64,000 bases of DNA, taken from positions 201,674,713-201,738,712 of the forward strand of contig NC_030677.2 in the NCBI RefSeq assembly GCF_000004195.4, written 5' to 3'. Below are positions 48,401-64,000 of this stretch, piece after piece. Numbering within the stretch: position 1 is the stretch's first letter; the number at the start of each line of letters is the position of its first letter. The notes beneath the pieces are model-generated. The model had not been told where the DNA came from and did not search any database. It worked only from the letters and a program-made list of their open reading frames with translations. The position numbers and the translations under genes are program-made. This DNA comes from Xenopus tropicalis. Taxonomy: Eukaryota; Chordata; Amphibia; Anura; Pipidae.

Positions 48401-51400
48401 TCCCTACTATACCTGCTATCCCACAGCCCCAGTCCCTTCCCAGAGGCTATTATCCCCCCACTGCTACTATAGGCACCATCTCTCCCTACTATACCTGCTA
48501 TCCCACAGCCCCAGTCCCTTCCCAGAGGCTATTATCCCCCCACTGCTACTATAGGCACCATCTCTCCCTACTATACCTGCTATCCCACAGCCCCAGTCCC
48601 TTCCCAGAGGCTATTATCCCCCCACTGCTACTATAGGCACCATCTCTCCCTACTATACCTGCTATCCCACAGCCCCAGTCCCTTCCCAGAGGCTATTATC
48701 CCCCCACTGCTACTATAGGCACCATCTCTCCCTACTATACCTGCTATCCCACAGCCCCAGTCCCTTCCCAGAGGCTATTATCCCCCCACTGCTACTATAG
48801 GCACCATCTCTCCCTACTATACCTGCTATCCCACAGCCCCAGTCCCTTCCCAGAGGCTATTATCCCCCCATTGCTACTATAGGCACCATCTCTCCCTACT
48901 ATACCTGCTATCCCACAGCCCCAGTCCCTTCCCAGAGGCTATTTTCCCCCCACTGCTATTATAGGCACCATCTCTCCCTACTATACCTGCTATCCCACAG
49001 CCACAGTCCCTTCCCAGAGGCTATTATCCCCCCACTGCTACTATAGGCACCATCTCTCCCTACTATACCTGCTATCCCACAGCCCCAGTCCCTTCCCAGA
49101 GGCTATTATCCCCCCATTGCTACTATAGGCACCATATCTCCCTACTATACCTGCTATCCCACAGCCCCAGTCCCTTCCCAGAGGCTATTTTCCCCCCACT
49201 GCTACTATAGGCACCATCTCTCCCTACTATACCTGCTATCCCACAGCCCCAGTCCCTTCCCAGAGGCTATTATCCCCCCACTGCTACTATAGGCACCATC
49301 TCTCCCTACTATACCTGCTATCCCACAGCCCCAGTCCCTTCCCAGAGGCTATTATCCCCCCACTGCTACTATAGGCACCATCTCTCCCTACTATACCTGC
49401 TATCCCACAGCCACAGTCCCTTCCCAGAGGCTATTATCCCCCCACTGCTACTATAGGCACCATCTCTCCCTACTATACCTGCTATCCCACAGCCCCAGTC
49501 CCTTCCCAGAGGCTATTATCCCCCCACTGCTACTATAGGCACCATCTCTCCCTACTATACCTGCTATCCCACAGCCCCAGTCCCTTCCCAGAGGCTATTA
49601 TCCCCCCCACTGCTACTATAGGCACCATCTCTCCCTACTATACCTGCTATCCCACAGCCCCAGTCCCTTCCCAGAGGCTATTATCCCCCCACTGCTACTA
49701 TAGGCACCATCTCTCCCTACTATACCTGCTATCCCACAGCCCCAGTCCCTTCCCAGAGGCTATTATCCCCCACTGCTACTATAGGCACCATCTCTCCCTA
49801 CTATACCTGCTATCCCACAGCCCCAGTCCCTTCCCAGAGGCTATTATCCCCCCACTGCTACTATAGGCACCATCTCTCCCTACTATACCTGCTATCCCAC
49901 AGCCCCAGTCCCTTCCCAGAGGCTATTATCCCCCCACTGCTACTATAGGCACCATCTCTCCCTACTATACCTGCTATCCCACAGCCCCAGTCCCTTCCCA
50001 GAGGCTATTATCCCCCCACTGCTACTATAGGCACCATCTCTCCCTACTATACCTGCTATCCCACAGCCCCAGTCCCTTCCCAGAGGCTATTTTCCCCCCA
50101 CTGCTATTATAGGCACCATCTCTCCCTACTATACCTGCTATCCCACAGCCACAGTCCCTTCCCAGAGGCTATTATCCCCCCACTGCTACTATAGGCACCA
50201 TCTCTCCCTACTATACCTGCTATCCCACAGCCCCAGTCCCTTCCCAGAGGCTATTATCCCCCCATTGCTACTATAGGCACCATATCTCCCTACTATACCT
50301 GCTATCCCACAGCCCCAGTCCCTTCCCAGAGGCTATTTTCCCCCCACTGCTACTATAGGCACCATCTCTCCCTACTATACCTGCTATCCCACAGCCCCAG
50401 TCCCTTCCCAGAGGCTATTATCCCCCCACTGCTACTATAGGCACCATCTCTCCCTACTATACCTGCTATCCCACAGCCACAGTCCCTTCCCAGAGGCTAT
50501 TATCCCCCCACTGCTACTATAGGCACCATCTCTCCCTACTATACCTGCTATCCCACAGCCCCAGTCCCTTCCCAGAGGCTATTATCCCCCCACTGCTACT
50601 ATAGGCACCATCTCTCCCTACTATACCTGCTATCCCACAGCCCCAGTCCCTTCCCAGAGGCTATTATCCCACTGCTACTATAGGCACCATCTCTCCCTAC
50701 TATACCTGCTATCCCACAGCCCCAGTCCCTTCCCAGAGGCTATTATCCCCCCACTGCTACTATAGGCACCATCTCTCCCTACTATACCTGCTATCCCACA
50801 GCCCCAGTCCCTTCCCAGAGGCTATTATCCCCCCACTGCTACTATAGGCACCATCTCTCCCTACTATACCTGCTATCCCACAGCCCCAGTCCCTTCCCAG
50901 AGGCTATTATCCCCCCATTGCTACTATAGGCACCATATCTCCCTACTATACCTGCTATCCCACAGCCCCAGTCCCTTCCCAGAGGCTATTATCCCCCCAC
51001 TGCTACTATAGGCACCATCTCTCCCTACTATACCTGCTATCCCACAGCCCCAGTCCCTTCCCAGAGGCTATTATCCCCCCACTGCTACTATAGGCACCAT
51101 CTCTCCCTACTATACCTGCTATCCCACAGCCCCAGTCCCTTCCCAGAGGCTATTATCCCCCCACTGCTACTATAGGCACCATCTCTCCCTACTATACCTG
51201 CTATCCCACAGCCCCAGTCCCTTCCCAGAGGCTATTATCCCACTGCTACTATAGGCACCATCTCTCCCTACTATACCTGCTATCCCACAGCCCCAGTCCC
51301 TTCCCAGAGGCTATTATCCCCCCACTGCTACTATAGGCACGATCTTTCCCCACTATACCTGCTATCCCACAGCCCCAGTCCCTTCCCAGAGGCTATTATC

Positions 51401-52893
51401 CCCCCATTGCTACTATAGGCACCATCTCTCCCTACTATACCTGCTATCCCACAGCCCCAGTCCCTTCCCAGAGGCTATTATCCCCCCACTGCTACTATAG
51501 GCACCATCTCTCCCTACTATACCTGCTATCCCACAGCCCCAGTCCCTTCCCAGAGGCTATTATCCCCCCACTGCTACTATAGGCACCATCTCTCCCTACT
51601 ATACCTGCTATCCCACAGCCCCAGTCCCTTCCCAGAGGCTATTATTCCCCCACTGCTACTATAGGCACCATCTCTCCCTACTATACCTGCTATCCCACAG
51701 CCCCAGTCCCTTCCCAGAGGCTATTATCCCACTGCTACTATAGGCACCATCTCTCCCTACTATACCTGCTATCCCACAGCCCCAGTCCCTTCCCAGAGGC
51801 TATTATCCCCCCACTGCTACTATAGGCACCATCTCTCCCTACTATACCTGCTATCCCACAGCCCCAGTCCCTTCCCAGAGGCTATTATCCCCCCACTGCT
51901 ACTATAGGCACCATCTCCCCCTACTATACCTGCTATCCCACAGCCCCAGTCCCTTCCCAGAGGCTATTATCCCCCCATTGCTACTATAGGCACCATCTCT
52001 CCCTACTATACCTGCTATCCCACAGCCCCAGTCCCTTCCCAGAGTCTATTATCCCACTGCTACTATAGGCACCATCTCTCCCTACTATACCTGCTATCCC
52101 ACAGCCCCAGTCCCTTCCCAGTGGGTATTATCCCCCCACTGCTACTATAGGCACCATCTCTCCCTACTATACCTGCTATCCCACAGCCCCAGTCCCTTCC
52201 CAGAGGCTATTATCCCCCCACTGCTACTATAGGCACCATCTCTCCCTACTATACCTGCTATCCCACAGCCCCAGTCCCTTCCCAGAGGCTATTATCCCCC
52301 CACTGCTACTATAGGCACCATCTCTCCCTACTATACCTGCTATCCCACAGCCCCAGTCCCTTCCCAGAGGCTATTATCCCCCCACTGCTACTATAGGCAC
52401 CATCTCTCCCTACTATACCTGCTATCCCACAGCCCCAGTCCCTTCCCAGAGGCTATTATCCCCCCACTGCTACTATAGGCACCATCTCTCCCTACTATAC
52501 CTGCTATCCCACAGCCCCAGTCCCTTCCCAGAGGCTATTATCCCCCCACTGCTACTATAGGCACCATCTCTCCCTACTATACCTGCTATCCCACAGCCCC
52601 AGTCCCTTCCCAGAGGCTATTATCCCCCCACTGCTACTATAGGCACCATCTCTCCCTACTATACCTGCTATCCCACAGCCCCAGTCCCTCCCCAGAGGCT
52701 ATTATCCCCCCACTGCTACTATAGGCACCATCTCTCCCTACTATACCTGCTATCCCACAGCCCCAGTCCCTTCCCAGAGGCTATTATCCCCCCACTGCTA
52801 CTATAGGCACCATCTCTCCCTACTATACCTGCTATCCCACAGCCCCAGTCCCTTCCCAGAGGCTATTATCCCATTGCTACTATAGGCACCATC
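45405..52893 (+). repeat. 82-bp satellite, ~7.5 kb, about 92 copies
   Basis: Unit contains CACCATCTCTCCCTACTATA, CCTGCTATCCCACAGCCCCA, GTCCCTTCCCAGAGGCTATT and ATCCCCCCACTGCTACTATA. Units are 82 bp or 78 bp depending on a C-run (TCCCACTGC versus TCCCCCCACTGC). Marker variants (CACCATATCTCC, CTATTTTCCCC, TGCTATTATAGG, AGCCACAGT) recur in blocks spaced about 1.1-1.4 kb, showing higher-order amplification. Confidence 0.98.
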
Positions 52894-53490
52894 CGGCTGA
52901 ATCCAACAATACTAAATATGGTTCTTCCCAGCAGTTCTGGGTCCCTCAGGGAATCACATTCATCGCTTGACCCATTTCTAGTTTATTCCATTATTTTTTT
53001 CAATTGGCGGCAATTGTTGTTCACTTCTGTGGGGAAGGATTTAAAGCTGAAAGCGGATGAGAGAAATAACAGGGATTTATTAGAAAGAATTAATCTTACT
53101 GATAACGCTTGTGTTTATGGTTAATCTCATGTAATTCGCTGTAGGAGGAGGAACAGGGTGTGGGCGGGCGCTACTCTAGTAGTATATATATATAGTGTGA
53201 GGCCCCTCGAGCCCCCATAAGGGTTGGGTGAAAGTACATAGACATCCCTGAGTTATGGAACCCCCTCCCGGCACAGCCGCCCTGATTGGAGGAATAATAC
53301 GGAGGCTGATTGGGTGGGATCTTCTCTATAGATTTCGTTCCAATCCAGGATAAATCTCCTTGTTTTTAATCATATAAGTAATGACATAAAGACTCCCGGA
53401 TTAATATTTGTCATTTCCAGCCTAAATCATTGTGGGATTTAAATAACTTTCCTTAATGAAATCCCTTTATCCTAATGATTCCGCTTGGGA
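52894..53490. other. Intergenic spacer, no feature recognised
   Basis: Ordinary-looking sequence between the satellite and a poly-G tract. No exon or element identified. Confidence 0.45.
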
Positions 53491-53493
53491 GGT

Positions 53494-53521
53494 GGGGGGG
53501 GGGGGGGGGGGGGGGGGGGGG
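53494..53521 (+). repeat. Poly-G tract (28 G)
   Basis: 28 consecutive G residues, preceded by GGGAGGT. Could fold as a G-quadruplex. Runs of this length are often mis-sized in assemblies. Confidence 0.95.
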
Positions 53522-53639
53522 CAATACAGTCAGAAAGTTATAAATCACAAAATCTTTATTTTTCTCCAGTTTCCATGTTCTCAGACAGGCTAGTAAGGAA
53601 ATGGTGTGAATAAATGGCATATAATTCAGTACTTGCACA

Positions 53640-54300
53640 GGATCCCTTCTCCAGAAACCTGCTCTCCAAAAAGTTCCGAATTACAGAAAGGCCATCTCCC
53701 ATTGACTCCATTATAAGCAAATAATTCTAATTATTAAAAATGATTCCCTTTTCTCTGTAATAATAAAACAGTACCTGTACTTGATCCCAACTAAGATATA
53801 ATTACCCCTTATTGGGGGCAGAACAGCCCTATTGGGTTTATTTCATGGTTAAATGATTCCCTTTTCTCTGTAATAATAAAACAGTACCTGTACTTGATCC
53901 CAACTAAGATATAATTACCCCTTATTGGGGGCAGAACAGCCCTATTGGGTTTATTTCATGGTTAAATGATTCCCTTTTCTCTGTAATAATAAAACAGTAC
54001 CTGTACTTGATCCCAACTAAGATATAATTACCCCTTATTGGGGGCAGAACAGCCCTATTGGGTTTATTTAATGGTTAAATGATTCCCTTTTCTCTGTAAT
54101 AATAAAACAGTACCTGTACTTGATCCCAACTAAGATATAATTACCCCTTATTGGGGGCAGAACAGCCCTATTGGGTTTATTCAATATTTAAGTGATTTTT
54201 AGTAGACTTAAGTTATGGAGATACAAATTACAGAAAGATCTCTTATCCAGAAAACCCCAGGGCCTGTGCATTCTGGATAACAGGTCCCATACCTGTATAT
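53640..54300. mobile_element. MITE carrying four copies of the 112/113-bp repeat
   Basis: Units start at about 53741, 53855, 53967 and 54080. Left flank CTCCATTATAAGCAAATAAT and right flank TCTCTTATCCAGAAAACCCC then GCATTCTGGATAACAGGTCC match the other two arrays. These units mostly carry GGGGG where the 27.7-kb units carry GGGG. Confidence 0.88.
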
Positions 54301-54384
54301 TATATATAGAGCAGCACTCCATAGTGGGTCAGTTGGGTGCAGCACTCTGTGTTTGGGGGGCAGATTCTATCAAACTGATCAGTC

Positions 54385-54475
54385 TATGGAGCCCAGATAG
54401 GGGGCAGGGCATGTCTATGGAGCCCAGATAGGGGGCGGGGCATGTCTATGGAGACCAGCTAGGGGGCGGGGCTTA
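54385..54475 (+). repeat. ~37-bp tandem repeat, 2.5 copies
   Basis: Units of TCTATGGAGCCCAGATAGGG plus GGCGGGGCATG. The ATGGAGCCCAGATA core resembles the 12-bp array unit, which may be coincidence. Confidence 0.75.
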
Positions 54476-54479
54476 TAAA

Positions 54480-55730
54480 TGGAGGGTTACATCTAGACCC
54501 TGAAACTCCACTTGGACAGAGCTGCTATGGTACATCCCCCTATGGCTGTTTCACTGCTGTTTGGAGGCAGAACTGTCTCGGTGTAGGAGACGATCCCATT
54601 CCAGACATGGCCAGACCAATGGGACAGGGGGCAGTTAAAGCGATACTGACATGTATTCCACACTAGTAGCCTCACAAGGGTAGGGACCTGGATTTCATTT
54701 GCAGCTCAAACACCCAAATCCTTCATCCTTTAGTAATTGCAGAATGTGGGGCTTGGTTCCTTCCCAGATACTCACAGGCAGCGGCCTGACCAATACCGGC
54801 ACAGGGTGAGGTGGGACTGACATTCCATTGGCTGTACAGCCTCGGATAAGGAATAAAACCCTCACTCCCAGAATAAAGGGGCCCTGGGGCAGAGGAAAGG
54901 GGTCACTTGTAAAGAGTGTTGGTGGGAAGCGAAGGGAAGGACTGGCACGGCCCAGTTTGGGTTAAATGGGTTCTGTAATAGAAAAGTAAATATTTACCCT
55001 AAGGGCATACCAGGGTGGGGGCAACGGATGAGGTAGGAATGAATCTGATTGGACATGGTGTTGGTACTGACAATGAGAAGTATGTAGGGGCTTTAGGCAG
55101 AATTTGGGCAGAATCTGCAGTTGAACCCCATCCCTATAGGCAGAGTGACAGTGACTGGGTCAGACAATCCCTTAACGTCACCACGAGGGCAACTGTTTGA
55201 GGCTGTTTCTGGCCCAAATGCCCCAGAGACACGCTATTCTCACCGTATTTACCCTCCTGTGCTCCATCTGGGGGGGGCAAAAGAACTCTCTGCCCAAAGA
55301 GCTGAATGTGTCACTAAAGTTCCCCGGGGCAGGTTTCTGCTGCCCCTTGAGATAAGGTTCCCTTTGCCCCGGGGCAGTTCCGGCACACACACAGCTGATC
55401 AGCCATAAATATCTGTCTGAGAGAAAATTCTATTAATGACCTGGGGGGTAAAGTCTGACAGCCCTGGATTATTATCTGTAGGAATCTATCCTGGCCGGAG
55501 ATAAGCCCCCTGCCCCTGAGCATGCTGGGAAGGCCCCTACTTCTCTCGTTCCTTCCTCCATTACAATAATCAGCCACAGACACGTAGTCATTGATTAAAA
55601 AGATTTTACAGTATATTCAGTTGAAACAGATGATGAAGCAAAACAATATGGCAGCCTGGTAAGTAGTAAAGTAGGAGGACATTTTGTTATTCACGACTCA
55701 CTAAACTGCACTTCTCCGAAAGCTGTTGGT
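54480..55730. other. Intergenic, no gene recognised
   Basis: No exon could be supported on either strand. The candidate frames lack domains and splice-linked partners. Confidence 0.45.
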
Positions 55731-55732
55731 TT

Positions 55733-56372
55733 AGACCTGGCAGCCACATTGGTTTAGACCCGGTAGCCACGTTGGTTTAGACCTGGCAGCCACGTTGGTT
55801 TAGACCAGGCAGCCACGTTGGTTTAGACCAGGCAGCCACGTTGGTTTAGACCTTGCAGCCACGTTGGTTTAGACCTTGCAGCCACGTTGGTTTAGACCTT
55901 GCAGCCACATTGGTTTAGACCTGGCAGCCACATTGGTTTAGACCTTGCAGCCATGTTGGTTTAGACCTGGCAGCCACATTGGTTTAGACCTGGCAGCCAC
56001 ATTGGTTTAGACCTGGCAGCCACGTTGGTTTAGACCTTGCAGCCACGTTGGTTTAGACCTTGCAGCCACGTTGGTTTAGACCTGGCAGCCACGTTGGTTT
56101 AGACCAGGCAGCCACGTTGGTTTAGACCAGGCAGCCACGTTGGTTTAGACCAGGCAGCCACGTTGGTTTAGACCTGGCAGCCACGTTGGTTTAGACCAGG
56201 CAGCCACGTTGGTTTAGACCTGGTAGCCACGTTGGTTTAGACCTTGCAGCCATGTTGGTTTAGACCTGGCAGCCACATTGGTTTAGACCTGGCAGCCACA
56301 TTGGTTTAGACCTGGCAGCCACGTTGGTTTAGACCTTGCAGCCATGTTGTTTTAGACCAGGCAGCCATGATG
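55733..56372 (+). repeat. 23-bp minisatellite, ~27 copies
   Basis: Unit GCAGCCACGTTGGTTTAGAC plus CTG, with CG/CA and CTGG/CTTG/CAGG variants. The CG/CA alternation is what methylated CpG decay would give. Unrelated in sequence to the 23-bp array beside mir-122. Confidence 0.95.
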
Positions 56373-58086
56373 GTTAGGGGCCGTTGAGCCCTAAGGTCCG
56401 TGGCACTAGATATTGCCCATTATTACCTGCCTCTCAGGAAAGCCTATGGGAGTGGCCGGGTAACAATGGAAAAGTGCATGGTGGGTTGTTATGGCGACCA
56501 GTTTGGTTCTTATTGCCCCAATGTACCAAGCAGGTTATGGTGGATAAAGGCAGAATACCTGGGCTCCTCCCCTTACTGTCAGTTTGGTGAGCCAATGAGA
56601 GAGAAGGAAATACCACATTTTGCCCTTTTTATGGTTGTGTTCATTTGCACGAATTCACCAGTGAAACGTTACACAGTTGAGCGCAGACTCGTACAACAGA
56701 CAATTCCACGGAATCAGTTGCCTTTCACATTCTATTTGGCAGTGAAATAAAAGGACGAATCACAAGAGACAAGTTCAGGCACTACAGCATAGGCATGCAA
56801 CAAGCTCGGCATAACAGTGAGAAATAATAAGCCCCCGGTTGTTTTCTGTTTTGTGATTCGCCGACCACAAAAGGGTTAAAATTCCCCGCGGCGGGGCAAT
56901 AAGGCCGAGCGCTACATTCACTCCTTGTCTTTGTGTGACGGCCGAGGGGTAGAAAGATTCATCTCCGTAGAAAAGAACAGAGTCAAGGTGATTGGACGTG
57001 AAGGAAAAGCAACGTTTGGACGATTAAAGTGCCTTCGAATCAGGTGCAGATCGTATAAAGTGGGAGGGGCCAGTGACGTTCCGGTGCGGCCGCCTCCCCG
57101 TGACAAACAGAGAAGAGCAATAGCTGATAAAAAGTATTTCTGTACAGTTTAACAACAACATGAATATTTCCAAGCGTGAATGGCACTTCCATGACAGCCC
57201 CAGAATACACCAATAGGATTCCTGGCATGCTACAGTAACAAAGCATTGCATTGGCCCTTGCAATTACTCTCCACCAATGGAAATACAGAATCAATGTGCA
57301 TACCTTTGTCTTTGCCCGAAAACATTGGCCAACAGGGGGAGACACTGAGGCCACTAGGGAGCATGATAACATGCTGGGGGGGGTTGGGTTTTTGGTCTAT
57401 AGAGGCTTTGCTTTACCAGCCTCCCCAGTGAGCGCCACCCCTGCGTCTCCGCGCCAACATGGCCTTGTCGGGGAGTCGGGAATCAATGGAACGATGGCTC
57501 ATGTTTTTGAGTATATAGCTTTAATTAAATTGAAATAAAATCTGAAAATAGGTCTAAATCATTTTAAAAAGTAAACATGAGGTTTAATACTATACATGTG
57601 AAGTGATTAGTTCCATTCGTTAGAAAGTTATGTAAAATATGTATCAAGGGCTTTTTTGGCCTAACGAGGCACCACATAAATAGAGCAAGTCCTCCTGAAA
57701 TGTAGTCTAACGTGTACCCCGGGGCAGAACCCATCCACCGCCATTGCAAACGCCTGAAATGTGCGCCTGCGCTGCAGAACCAATATCAGGGGCCGTTTGC
57801 CAAAGACCAGAGAATGGCTTCCATATTGGCACAGTTTGAACCATTAGTCTGCCTGCCCGGGCCGATTCACAAAGGAAAATGGTACCATGGTTGCCGGTAA
57901 GCAGGGCGCTGTTCCCACGCGTCCCGCGGTCAGCTCAATGGACACAACGTCATAAATGGCAGAATCTTTTGTCCCATTTTTGTAATTCCGTTTATTTGCA
58001 ATTGCCCCTTGTGTGTCAGTGGTACAATCCGTAGCACAAGTTCCCGGTGCAAGCCGCGCTTTAGCTGGAGAGAGACAGAGGCCTCT
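56373..58086 (-). other. Likely nedd4l 3' UTR and downstream flank
   Basis: Lies directly downstream of the nedd4l stop on the - strand. A minus-strand AATAAA (plus TTTATT at 57991-57996) is 91 bases after the stop. ATTAAA-type signals near 57520 would give a longer 3' UTR, as mammalian NEDD4L has. No other gene was recognised. Confidence 0.4.
57991..57996 (-). terminator. Candidate nedd4l poly(A) signal (AATAAA)
   Basis: Reads AATAAA on the - strand, the first canonical signal after the stop codon. It may be only a proximal site. Confidence 0.4.
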
Positions 58087-63588
<5,502 letters not shown>

Positions 63589-64000
63589 CTACAGAACAAG
63601 CAAATGGGTCTTCGTTAGTATAAATGCACCGCCGGCCTCGTTATTAAGGGGAAATGAATTTTATAGTGGAAGAACCGTAAGTTTCAAATGGATCCCATAT
63701 TTATCAAGCAGCAGTTCATACAATTCTATATTCCATTAGTAAAGTGAAAATAAATAAAACATATAAAGTATGGCGCCATATTTACACCCATCCCGTATTT
63801 ACACCAATCAATGGGACCACTGCTATTTACACGGCTTTATACATACGCTACGACATCCTTATCACCATAGTAACCAAGACATCAATCAAACTTATTTTTT
63901 TTACTACTTTCATCCCCATAATACAATGATTCCCAAACTGTGGGAACTTAAAGCAGTAGGTGCTCAGTCTAAAGGCCAATAAGATTTGGGGGTTTGTTTA
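63589..64000 (-). other. nedd4l intron (3' edge of window)
   Basis: No further exon was recognised before the window edge. Confidence 0.5.

Overview
This is vertebrate nuclear DNA, most likely from a Xenopus frog (X. tropicalis-like). The evidence is short split exons with GT-AG borders, a T2-type MITE with TTAAAGG ends, several other palindromic frog-type MITEs, and 5'-truncated LINE copies. There are no bacterial operons, no CRISPR array and no rRNA. I recognise three genes. (1) The 3' part of alpk2 (alpha-kinase 2, + strand) runs from 1457 to 17524 in nine coding exons: a long disordered region, an Ig I-set domain, the complete alpha-kinase domain and the stop codon. (2) The 3' part of nedd4l (HECT E3 ubiquitin ligase, - strand) runs from 63588 to 58087 in seven coding exons and includes the catalytic cysteine and the terminal GVD. 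(3) The liver microRNA mir-122 lies between them on the - strand at 25308-25390. Upstream of it are a plausible spliced host transcript and a promoter with HNF1-like and FOXA-like sites near 27.15-27.23 kb.

The order alpk2 (convergent) - mir-122 - nedd4l matches the human 18q21 arrangement (NEDD4L - MIR122 - ALPK2), so this is an ancient syntenic block. No other protein-coding gene could be supported. The long reading frames between 18.4 and 60 kb are all by-products of tandem repeats.

Layout: 1-17.5 kb, alpk2 exons with introns full of MITEs, hAT elements, one truncated LINE and a (GATA)n array; 17.5-24.5 kb, alpk2 3' flank, an inverted (CTAT)n/(CT)n array and a 30-bp minisatellite; 24.5-27.3 kb, the mir-122 locus with a 23-bp minisatellite directly against the hairpin; 27.7-56.4 kb, an intergenic region made mostly of tandem arrays (112-bp, 31-bp, 12-bp, 82-bp and 23-bp units), one of them split by a LINE; 56.4-58.1 kb, likely nedd4l 3' UTR or flank; 58.1-64 kb, nedd4l exons with 18-bp and about 135-bp arrays in the introns. 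By rough addition, tandem repeats make up about a third of the window.

The three genes do not form a pathway: alpk2 is a muscle/heart-type atypical kinase, nedd4l a membrane-protein ubiquitin ligase, and mir-122 a hepatocyte microRNA. The most notable features are the mir-122 locus with its adjoining minisatellite, the 7.5-kb satellite with higher-order structure and a lone relative inside alpk2, and a transposon family that carries its own expandable 112-bp repeat.
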